From positions 7,158,204 through 7,222,203 of the forward strand of contig OY829328.1 of assembly GCA_963691655.1 (NCBI GenBank): a stretch of 64,000 nucleotides of DNA. The letters run 5' to 3'. The notes under the pieces are model-generated. The model was not told where the DNA came from and ran no database searches. It saw only the letters and a program-made list of their open reading frames with translations. The DNA comes from Toxonevra muliebris. Its lineage: Eukaryota; Arthropoda; Insecta; Diptera; Pallopteridae. The translations under genes and the position numbers were made by a program. Positions 24,920-34,844 of this stretch are shown here, piece by piece. Position 1 is the stretch's first letter. Each line of letters begins with the position of its first letter.

Positions 24920-26214
24920 ATGGAAAACATGTCATCATCAATTGAGCCCGTAGTACCGCGTACTGCCAATTTGCTAGCATGCAAACAATGGTGGCGTGTT
25001 TGTTTCTTGTATGGCGATCAGCAAAAATATTATCGACAGGTTTATAGCAAAGCAGCAGCTCACCGATTGGCATTATCAACGACAGCAAAAACAACTACAA
25101 CAACTGCATTGTCAGCTAGTGGCGAAGTTAATAATGAAAATGAAAAAAGACACGCTGATGATTACGATACTGTAGCAGATTTTATCGAAACACAATTAGA
25201 CGACGACGATAACGACGATGATGATACCCTAGCCGTTGATATTACAAAAGATAATAAGCTTAAATATAAGAATAACAATAAAAATAATAGTCACGTGACA
25301 ATATCGGCAACGCAAGAAAGCAATCAACAGCAACAGCCAACGCCGCCAGTTGCTTTATTCCCTGCTAAATGTGAAACGACAACAACAGCGGCGCGGAAAG
25401 GTAAAAAACTTTTAAGATCTTTAAGAGTAGGAGGAGGAGGAGGACACAAAAGTAACAGCAGCCGCAATTCAGAGCAGCAATCAACTAAACAACAACAATC
25501 GAAGTCAATAGTGAAACTACACACATTGCTGCATCCATGCACAAATACTGACGATGACTCTGGTGGTTGTGAAGCTACAAAACGTAATGCCAAAGTGACC
25601 GTACTCGATGATCCTTTTCTCTTTGGCATCGATGAGGATCATTTAGGTGATTTAGTTGTACGTGGTAAGAAATATAGCGCCGAAACAACGGAACATATAT
25701 CCAAGTATTATAATTTATATGTTGAGCAGCAAGAGCAAGGCGGCAGCATTGGCACTGATGGTGGTGCTGGTGGTTTCGGTGATGAACAAGAATATAATGT
25801 TGATTTCAATTATCATTTTCCCACTGCACCATCAACACCAGAACAACAGCAACAGCAGAGAATTTCGCCAGATGAACAGCACAAGGATGAGGAGGAAGAG
25901 GAAGAGCTGCCAAAACCTGCTTTACCTCCGAAAAAGAAAAAACCTAGCCAATTTGATTGTAGTGCAGTGGCAGCAACGGCCTCAAATATGTTCGTACCTG
26001 ATTTGCAATTGAGCGAAAGCGATTTGCAATTTTTAAATTTAAATTTACGCAATCGTACTTTGCCGCGTTGCGTGAAATCATTAAGGGATGATGTGTTGGC
26101 TCCCGGAGAACACGACATCAGTTTCACATTCAATGAGGTGAATGTAGATGCTGCAGTGGCTGGTATGGAGAATGCCGCAGCGATACAGAGATCACAGCCA
26201 GTGAAAAATGAAGA
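24920..26214 (+). CDS. First coding exon of a large unrecognised low-complexity protein with a Crk-type SH3 ligand
   Basis: The start is the first ATG after an in-frame stop (24896), in a good fly context (CAACATGG), with a second Met three codons on. The frame is open for 431 codons and ends at donor GTAAGT (26215-26220), leaving 2 nt of the next codon; a stop directly at the donor shows the exon must be spliced. The N-terminus has a distinctive aromatic patch, CKQWWRVCFLYGDQQKYYRQ (21-40). Then come an acidic Asp run (94-102), Gln tracts, a basic stretch with GGGGG (159-176), a hydrophobic-acidic patch DDPFLFGIDEDHLGDL (230-245), Gln and Glu runs (309-329), and PKPALPPKKKKP (331-342), which fits the PxLPxK Crk SH3 ligand. 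It has no signal peptide, membrane segment or enzyme domain. C3G/RapGEF1 carries similar ligands and is one candidate, but the N-terminus does not settle it. Later exons were not found. Confidence 0.85.
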
Positions 26215-26220
26215 GTAAGT
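26215..26220 (+). promoter_or_regulatory. Splice donor GTAAGT of the first coding exon
   Basis: The sequence GA|GTAAGT is a full-consensus U1 donor. The frame hits TAA across the junction, so the donor explains the apparent end of the ORF. The exon ends in phase 2 (two bases of a codon before the intron). Confidence 0.75.
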
Positions 26221-26916
26221 AACATTTTGTATATTTGAATAATTGTGTTTGAAAAATCGGGGATTATAAGTGCGGCCATTTTTTATGCAAAAAAAGCATA
26301 TTACAACAACCTTAAGATTAAATTAGGCAGGTGGCCCATAAGCAGTTGGACTCTGAAAAGATAAAGGAAAAATAAAACAGAAAGTACAGAAAAGAGGAAA
26401 ATAAATAAAATATATATGAGACGCAAACCTTGCTCCAATCCAAAGTCACCTAAGAATTTCTGATAGGGGAAAATAATCTCATTCTCATGACATCACTATC
26501 CAGCAAGTGTCTCCCTCTCCTGGGTAGACATTGAGAAGCTCTGTTCAAAATTATATGGCAACATTTTTCGCGAAAAAATTTATTATTGGTTTGAGAATCG
26601 TTTACCCAGTATGGACTTAAATCATATAACACCTCAAACGGAGGTACGCGGGGTGGTGGAGCGCTTCTGTCATAATAAATTTTTGTTTCTCTTTTCATAA
26701 AAGTAAATTTCTCTTAGACATGGAACAATTAAAAACAAAAATAATAGAATTTTTGATGGATCGCTCATTTGCGTCAATACCGTCTTAAACTTAAAATCTG
26801 AAATATTTGAGTTATTGATGCAGAATGAACTTTTTAAAGATGATTTTTCAACAAAAAGGCTACAGCTAGATAACAACCTGTAGGTCTTTTCCAATTCATG
26901 TACAAACATAACTCAC

Positions 26917-26996
26917 CTGAATGGATGCGAAAAGCTCGGTCTAGACCTTCCATGTGCTGTTGTGCAGAAGTCAGTCTCAAATCTGTATATTCTTCA
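26917..26996 (-). CDS. Candidate internal exon of an unknown minus-strand gene
   Basis: On the minus strand an open stretch encodes TDLRLTSAQQHMEGLDRAF and runs straight into CAG|GTGAGT (donor at 26916-26911), a perfect consensus. A plausible acceptor (pyrimidine-rich stretch then TTAG) lies just upstream at about 26997-27001. The amino acid composition is balanced, unlike the surrounding A/T-run ORFs, and the frame stays open to 27046. No family is recognised and no partner exon was found. It could be a decayed exon or chance. Confidence 0.25.
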
Positions 26997-27329
26997 CTAA
27001 CACGTGTGCAGAAAAGCATTTGAGATTTCACATGCACAAGTCTCATTTACATAAAAGAAGAGCTTAGTTGTTCATTGTGCGGGTGCGGATTCCAACCCAT
27101 TAAGAACCATTGAAAGAGTGCTGGTCTAAATATAAATTTAAAAAATTTAAATTTAATTTAATTTTTCACAAACCACCAATAAAATTTGTCATCACTCACT
27201 GCAAAAAAAAATCATCAAATATTTATATAAAATATTTCAAATATTTTTAGTTATTTGTCAAAAGCAATTTTTACTTCACGCATTGTCAATTTAAATTGCA
27301 ACCAACTGGAAAATAAAAAAGTAAGTAAA

Positions 27330-27840
27330 AAGCAAACCGAAAAAAATCAAAAAGCCTTCGAAGCATACAAACCACAAGAACAACAACAACTTTACTAAAT
27401 TAGTCAATTCACTTGTGAATTGTAAAGTGCAAAAAAAGTAGCAGCAGCAAAAGCAACAAAAGAAGATGAAGAAGAAGCCTGAGAAGAAGAAGAAAGCATC
27501 ATTCACTCCGAAGACTCATACTCAGTCTTTCAAGTAAATATATTACTTTAACAATAATGGGCCAAAAGTGCGCACAAATAATGATTGATTACCCTCCGGA
27601 AGAACAAAAACAACATGAGCAGTTAACCGCAAGCAACAAACAGCTAGCAGCCAAGCAAACGCTGTCAGGCATGTACACATACACATATATATACACAAAC
27701 AAGAGAAAAATCAAGCAACCAAGAGGCTAGCAGCTAAGTAACAGCAACTACAACAAGCTCTCGCTGCAGTATCAGTTCCAGCAAGAACAACAACAACAAA
27801 ATTGAAACCACACAAAAATTGTTGCAAAAAGTAAACATGC
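27330..27840 (+). other. Second CAA/CAG-rich leader-like region, possible alternative first exon
   Basis: Dense CAA, CAG, AGC and GAAGAA repeats resemble a dipteran 5' leader or low-complexity exon. It contains a 23-codon ORF starting MKKKPEKKKK (near 27464-27535) and a 57-codon ORF starting MGQKCAQIMIDYPPEEQKQ (27557-27730). No convincing donor or acceptor ties these to the upstream exon. It may be an alternative first exon of the same gene or simple repeat DNA. Confidence 0.3.
27557..27730 (+). CDS. Small hypothetical ORF, 57 codons
   Basis: ATG at 27557 in the context AATAATGG; the stop is TAG at 27728-27730. The first 36 residues (up to KQTLSG) have a balanced, Gln-rich composition like exonic fly sequence. 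The last third (TYTYIYTNKRK) is microsatellite-derived. No family is recognised, and the start context is only fair. Confidence 0.2.
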   Translation: MGQKCAQIMIDYPPEEQKQHEQLTASNKQLAAKQTLSGMYTYTYIYTNKRKIKQPRG

Positions 27841-28968
27841 AGGCATGCAATATATTTTTTTGTTTTTGTTTTTTTTTTTTGTTGTTGTTGTTGTGTTTTT
27901 GATGCTGTTTTAGAATGAAGTTTTCACATTTCGTTTGTTTTTCCCCCTTTTATTTTTACTTTTTGGTTGGTTGCCTATGCCTGCCACTGTGTGTGTCTGC
28001 ATTTCGTTTGTTTGCTTTTGTTAATTCAAACTGAAATTGAAACTCTCTGCCTTTGTTCGTTCGTTCATTCGCTTGCAATTTAAACAAAAATTGTTTATTG
28101 AAAGTTACGCATGCGCAGTCGAACGCAATGGAGCTTACATGTACATAAGCCCACATCCTGCGAATGTGTGTGATTCTGTGTCCAATACATATGGATATCA
28201 AGTTACTTGCAACGATGTGAATGGATTTTGTTTTTTTTTTTTTGTGGCATCAAAGTGTGATTTATCTTTTTTTTTGTATTTTGTTTTTTTTTTTTTTGCA
28301 CACTACTTTGAAATGTTGTCACTTTTTTCTACCATCATTTTGGAATTGGTATTTCGCGTTTAACCGGTGGTGTCAACATTCTCAACTCAATCAATGATTT
28401 TCCTATAACGACGACAATCGAGTCATGGTAAACTTATATTGATTTTTGTTGTTGTTGTTTTTTTTTTTAAAGTGTTTTCCTTAGTTTCTTTGTATTTTGG
28501 TGTTTTACATAAACATGCTGCCCTTTTTTGCATAACTTACACACATACATACATATGTGTGCACACAGTTGAGGCTGAGATAAGGTTGTGTTTTACTTTT
28601 AGCGCTTAAGAAGTATGTTCATGATTTTGCATAATGCATTATGCAAATTTTCTTTCAGTTTCAGAAAAGCGAATGTTATTGTTTAACCATAAACATTTGA
28701 GGTAAATAAATGCACTGATTTTCTATGGAAATTTTCGTTGTGAGTTTTTGAAATACATACCTAAATTGTAGTTGATAAAGTAGAAGGAATCGTATGTAGA
28801 ATTAGTTTGTAGTATATATTAGCTGAAACTGAACGCGTTTTTCGATCTTCGATTCTTTTCTTCTCGACTACGTCAAGTCCACAATGGGCATAAGTTAGAT
28901 TAGGCTAAGTGGTTGCTTGTCCTTAAGTGCGGAGAAACCCAAAATGAAAGAAAGAAATTGAAATTTGT

Positions 28969-30322
28969 AGCAGACGGGAGACATATCGTTTCTAACTAAT
29001 ACGGGGTCAAGGAATTCAGTGATGATAACCGTTTTTTCCCTATCAGCAGCGTTGCATACAAATTTTTTTTTGAAGTTTTGGTTTGAGGGTATACTACGAA
29101 GTTACATGTTCCTCTTCTTATTGCGTTGAAAATTGGTATCGAGGGATTTTTTGGCATGAAAAACCTGAATCTGATATTTATTTGCAGAAAAAAATAATTT
29201 TAGACATACCTCCCATACAAAAAACCGTCAAAAATCCCCAAAAAGTGGAAAATTTGTATGAGAGGTACCCTTATTTTACATCGAAATAAATTAAATTTTT
29301 GCACACATCATTGTTATTATTTAAAAAATAGTTTCTGAAAGTTTCAAAACAATCGGCTAAAAAATAAGCATCCAGTTCTCATAAAAGCTGAAAATTTGAA
29401 ACATTTGTGGAATTTGGATTTATGTTTCCTAAAACTAAGTTTACAGATTTTTGTTGTTCAGTGACCTATAGTAAAATTTCATGGGTAACATATTTCTTGA
29501 ACATATTATTCCTCTATCAACCCTCGTAATGGGTCAAGAAAGTAAATTTTTTTGATAAGGGCAAAAATGACCCGTACTGGTGGACGCCAAATGGTTAATA
29601 TGTTCTACGGGAAACTGCACTACAAATTTCCGACCATAAAAACAAGCTTTAATGCAAAACTAACAAGTTGTCTTATGGTTTATTTTACTTAATCTGTTAG
29701 AAATAAGCAAACTTTAGGCTCGCGTACAAAAAAATTGAGGTAAAGTTTTAAAACGCAGAGACCCGTATAATTTTTATTCCCGAGTTTTATCAGAATCCAC
29801 TTGCAGAACCTTGTTATTTTCGGAAAAATTAATTTTTGTCGGATAGTGTAATTTTCGTTTAGTAACGTTTGATCGCTCATGATGAGAACTGAATGCTTAT
29901 TTTTTAGCAGATTGTTCTAAAACTTTCAAAACCTAATTTTTTAACGAAAAAAATGATGTGTGCAAAAATTTAAGCTATTTCAATGTAAAATAAGGGAACC
30001 TCCCAAACAAATTTTCCACTTTTTGGGGATTTTTGACGGTTTTTTGTATGGGAGGTATGTCTAAAGTTATTTTTTTCTGCAAATAAATATCAGATTCAGG
30101 TTTTTCATGCCAAAAAACCCCTCGATACCAATTTTCACCGCAATAAAAAGAAGAACATGTAACTTCGAAGTAAGTATACCCCCAAACCAAAACTTCTAAA
30201 AAAAATGTTGTATGCAACGCTGCTGATAGGGGAAAAACGGTTATCACCACTGAATTCCTTGACCCCGAATTAGTTAGAAACGATATGTCTCCCGTCTGCT
30301 CCATTTTATGACTAGCACAGTG
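28969..30322. mobile_element. Foldback DNA transposon with long arms; one terminus intact
   Basis: The left arm (about 28969-29382) and right arm (about 29879-30305) are reverse complements with few mismatches over about 400 bp. The outer right end is GCACAGTG (to 30322), whose complement CACTGTGC matches the other CAC-ended foldbacks here; the matching left terminus is lost or diverged. The roughly 500-bp centre carries GTGACCTATA, AGAACATATT, AACCCTCGTAATGGGTCA and GGTTAATATGTTCTA, corresponding in order to the inner module of the 43795-44729 element. Each arm keeps an ORF of 68-109 codons, but the arms differ mostly at amino-acid-changing positions, so these are not constrained genes. Confidence 0.8.
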
Positions 30323-33300
30323 TATCCATTCATAAAATTATTATAATTTTGATACTTACTACGTACTTTGTAATGGCAACCCTAAATAAATATTATAATA
30401 TATTGAATAATTTTGAACAGGAAAAGGAAACGTAATAAAACAAACAAAAAACTGAACACTTATTGTTTTTATTTTGTGTAAAACAAATATTTTTTTAAAA
30501 TTTGTTTAAATTGTGTCTATTCTGTGTCCCGCTTATTTTTGTACCCCGAAACCCAAAAACTATTAAGTCAGATTACAAGACTTTAGCAGAGAGTTTAATT
30601 TGGCGTTCCACTAAGGAATTACTTGCCAAAGATTTGGAATCGATATCCTGTTAAAGCCGAGCAGCCACAAAGCATTTCATTTATTAATGCAATGTGACAT
30701 GTAAGCTTAAACCTTTTTGCAGGTCAGGTATCTCATTACTTGTTTTTGTTGAGTGATTTCGCTTCTTGAAATCATTATTTAGAACAGGTATGTTCAACGT
30801 CAATGTATGTAATTTATCCGATTATGTCGTGTATCTGTAAAAGCACATAAGCTCCATATGTGTACATGTGAAAGCACAAAAGCTGTTTTCCTTCGCGAGC
30901 TCAAGAGCTGGGCATACCTGATTTAGAAGCTCGCTGGCTTAAAATACTCAGTAGTACGCCTTAAATTCTTCTCTAGAGAGCATAAGAAATAAAATTTCAT
31001 AACTTCTGAGCTTAAGAAACATATTAATAGGTTTAAAGCTTTTCGTTCCCCAGCTCGTTTTTGAACTTCTTGCTTGAGACCATAAAAAACTTAGGAATCT
31101 TATTAAGTAATATGCTTAAACTTTTCAAACGCGAGAACAAAAATAATCGTTACGGTTTTAAGTTTAGTTTTATTTTTATTTTGGGTATGAGTGTTCGAAC
31201 TAATTCAAGAACTAATGACTTGAGAGCCTACAAATTTAGCATTTAATTACAATTCTCGATGTGATACTAAATTCAACAAAAATAATACATACCTATATAT
31301 GGCTAAACAAAATTTTCAATTTCACTTATTCATAAAGAGCATAACTTTTGATTTTATTATGATTCTAAGTGCATTCAACTTGAAACTAGACTATAATATA
31401 TTTGCATACAAAACCATGGCATTCTTTCACAATAAGTTTATGAATAGATGAATGTTTTTATGAAAATATGAAAATTTTCAACCATTCACGATTTTAACGA
31501 TGACACTGGTGGTAACATTGCCAAATCAAAAGACTTAAGAAACGAACGTGTTTGTTTAAATAAATTCATGCAATCATATTTTTATGAGCATATAATTTTT
31601 GTGTTTTTTTTTAGAAACGATTCGCGCAGAAATATTTAAAAAAAAATTTTATATTATTTGTAACGAAATCAAATTTTTAATTAATTTTTGTGTATTATTT
31701 CATTATTATAGTAACACCTACTAATTCAAGCTGATGTGAAAATTAAAAATTTATTTATAAACCTTGCAATATTTTCTTCTAAAAAGGCAACAAAATTTTC
31801 CAATGATTAACTAGTACTAAAATATGAAATAATCTTTTGCATTTCTCTATTTTGGTTTTTTTTCCAATATTAATTATGAAAAATGGTAAACTTTTTTTAA
31901 GTTTACTTGCATTATTAACTATTACCACACAAAAGTCTTGAACTAGCTTCACTCATTAAGAGACTGAATTCTTTACACACGAACAAGTTCAGAACAAGTT
32001 TTTTAGCATTTGCAATTAGCTATTGCATCTACCACCACACATCAGTGACGATAGCACACTTGCTCTTACATAAGATTTTCTTGTCAGAAAAATACTATTT
32101 TTTTTCTCTTACACAAAGATTCTTTAATGACTTCATTAAAAGCAGAGCAAATGTTTAATTACAACTTGAACGCAAGCAACAGGAGCAGCAGTAAAGAGCA
32201 ACAGCAATATGCGCAGCTTAAAGAGGCAATTAAAATTTTTAGCATTACTTGAAACTTGAATTACATTTGCTGCCGGTGAATGCTTGCTACGCGTTCTCTA
32301 ATGACGTAAGACTTTGTAATTATAAATTTTACAACAAAACAAAAATTTTGATTGAACATCAAAATTGATGATTTCTTTTCTTTCTTTTTTTTTATTTTCT
32401 TCGAAAATTTCGTTCGTGTGAAAGTCTTTCTCACACATTCGAATATATGAAGAAATTTCAAGATTATTAATAATTGAAAAATAAACATTTTGCTGCTAGT
32501 CATCGATTGAAAATTATACTAAAGCCGCAGGGTTACGTTATGTTGTGGCTAATAAAATTATCAATAAAAACAACTACAATAAAAAAAGTAACATCCGCCG
32601 CATTTATTGACGAACTGACAGACTGAGGCATGATGCATTGCAATGAAACATTTTCTGTTTCTGTTTTAACTTTTATTTGCTATTGGCATTATCAGCCTAT
32701 ATTATTATTCTTAATTATGCTTTGCCTTCATAATTCAATATTTTTTAATTTTTTTTTTTTTTTTTTTTTGTTTTAAAACTTTTCTCTCTTTCACGCGCAC
32801 ACATATACAAGAACATTCGAGCTTCATCAATACTTCAAATGCATTAAATTGTTTTGATTTGAAATACGAAAAAAGGTCATAATAACTGATCTCATGGATT
32901 CGATTGTGTGTAGCCTGTAGTTTCAGTTCTAAAAGTTTAGTTTTGTAGCAATGAGATCTGGAATGTTAAAAATTCATTAAAAAAAATAATGAATATTTTC
33001 TCCTGGCAAATGAAGCTTCTGAAATTTTGGAAAAAGATTGAATTGAATACTCATATATGTTAATGGCAGCAGTGAAAAACGCTCACCCAACAATATCAAA
33101 CTTTCGTGCCCATAATTAAGTTAGATGTGCGTGATTTGGCTTAATAATAGTAAAGATATTGAACAGAAAAAATAATATTGTATGACACGAAATGGTTGCA
33201 AAAAATAATAAAAAGGTATGAAGCTAAAAAATCAAAGACACACTATCAAGAAGACTCGGAGATATATTTGCTTAAAAACTGATAAATTAAGTGTTTACTT

Positions 33301-33395
33301 ACCTAATACCATCGACGGACAGGGAATTTTTGTAACCCATCATGACAGCGTTTTTGACACAGTTTTCTTTTTTTTTGCGTTTTATAAACGTACCG
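30323..33395. other. Noncoding stretch
   Basis: No gene or clear repeat was recognised. AT-rich with T-runs (for example 32750-32770). The small ORFs at 31061-31246 and 32261-32503 are not supported by composition or motifs. Confidence 0.4.
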
Positions 33396-34280
33396 CTCCG
33401 TATTTTTAGATTTATAAAATAGGATTTTTATTTTTATTTGTTTAACTGTTGCTCCTTAGCCTCCATTGGAATATTTTTAAGACAAAAAAGAGGCCAAAAA
33501 TGGGCTCTTTAGTTCAAAAAAGGTTGGTGCAAAACAAAATTAACAAAATCAGTTGGTCCATAGATGGAAAGAAAAATTCAACTTTTCCCTGATTTTTTCT
33601 CCGGATGATGAGTTTTTAGTTCAATTGGTCGGTCAATTAGCGCTTTAGTATAAGAAAAAATTCAAGTTATCTTTAATTTTTTTAACTTTTGATCCAGAGC
33701 CCTCTTCGGAATATTTTCCAAATCAAAATATAGACCAAAAATAAATTCATTGCCTCAAAAAATCTTGTTGCACGGAATTTCAGCAAAATCTGCTGGTCTT
33801 CAACTTTACCGGATTTTTTATATTAAATAGTGCAGCAGTGAAGTAAATGCACCTGATTTTATTGGAGTTTTGTTGGCCAAAATTGTGTTTTGCTCAAAGA
33901 ACCTATTTTTGATTTTGATCAAAAATATTCCAAAGGGGGCTTTGGAGCGAAAATTTGACTTTTTACTGAGCGCCGTCTATAGAGCAATGTTGAATTTTTC
34001 CACACCGGCATTTTCGGGCCAAAAAAACTCATGCTTGTTCTCTATTTTAATCTATAATATAATAGGAAAGTGTTGAATTTTCCCTTGTATTGTAACGCCA
34101 TCTATTAGCTGATCGGTTCTGTTGGAATTCTGTGCATCAAGGCCAAGGAACCTATTTTTGGCCTCTATTTCGGTCTAAAACTTTTTCAAGACGGAGTCCG
34201 AAGCAAGAATTCTAATTTATCCTTGCACTGAGACCTATGGGAAAAATTAGTAAACATTTTATAAAGCTAAAAGTGCGGAG
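33396..34280. mobile_element. Foldback element whose arms each hold two tandem ~240-bp units
   Basis: Two direct copies of a unit beginning GGAATATTTT start near 33469 and 33710. They are followed by two inverted copies ending in AAAATATTCC or an equivalent (about 33898-33947 and 34144-34203). The words TTGG/TTCGGAATATTTT, GACCAAAAAT and GCAAAATCAG recur in matching order. Loose terminal matches CTCCGTATTTTTAG and, inverted, CTCCGCACTTTTAG suggest the limits. Arms built of internal direct repeats recall Drosophila FB-type elements. No coding capacity; boundaries are approximate. Confidence 0.6.
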
Positions 34281-34493
34281 GGGGGAAGATTAGTTTAAAA
34301 AAAAAACTATATCAAAATTCTTGTATTTGCAGTTTCAAATCTGTAAGAGTTATAAATATTTACTGTTTTATCTCTGACTGTTTCAATTGAACCACAAAAA
34401 GCAAAAATGAGAAAATTATTGAAAATTATTGAAAAAGTGAAAAATTGTGTTTTTTTTAATTTGCAATCGCTCATACAATAGAAGTTTTGGTAT

Positions 34494-34839
34494 GGGTCAC
34501 CGGTGACCCTAAGATCGTCAATGGAAACTTTTTAAGAACTTTTTCTTACAATTAAATGATGGTCGAAGAATTCGAATATGTATTTGGATTTGCTCTATCG
34601 GTTCTAGTTTTCTTACTAAGATCGTCAATGGAAACTTTTTAAGAACTTTTTTTTAAAATGAAATGAGGGACGAAAAATGCGAATCTGGACTAATTTTCTT
34701 ACGGAGAAGAAAGGGTTAAGTGAAAAATTAATACTAAGCTACTTTGTCTATCTTAAAAAAAAAGTAACATCTAATAAAAATGTACAGAGAAATATCCTAA
34801 AAAAAATTCCATTGCAGGCCAGAGGGTCACCGGTGACCC
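34494..34839. repeat. Paired 16-bp palindromes and a 107-bp tandem duplication
   Basis: The perfect palindrome GGGTCACCGGTGACCC occurs at 34494-34509 and again at 34824-34839. Just inside the first, the block AAGATCGTCAATGGAAACTT is duplicated (starts 34511 and 34618, 107-bp period). The arrangement suggests a small repeat bounded by palindromes. The class is unknown. Confidence 0.75.
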
Positions 34840-34844
34840 ATGAA

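Noticed and set aside
24612..25094. Minus-strand Phe/Cys-rich ORFs over the leader
   Set aside because: Translations of the CAA/CAG-rich leader in reverse; no coding character.
25324..25629. Minus-strand ORFs opposite the main exon (also 25813-26133) and the plus-strand frame at 25656-26012
   Set aside because: They are shadows of the 24920-26214 exon, made of Ser, Cys or Leu runs from CAG/CAA repeats read in other frames.
27061..27125. Minus-strand B-box-like word GGTTGGAATCC
   Set aside because: One mismatch to the B box and no A box at the right distance.
29083..29289. ORF with mirrored partner at 29975-30304 as a real protein
   Set aside because: The two arm copies differ almost only at amino-acid-changing positions, so no constraint is visible.
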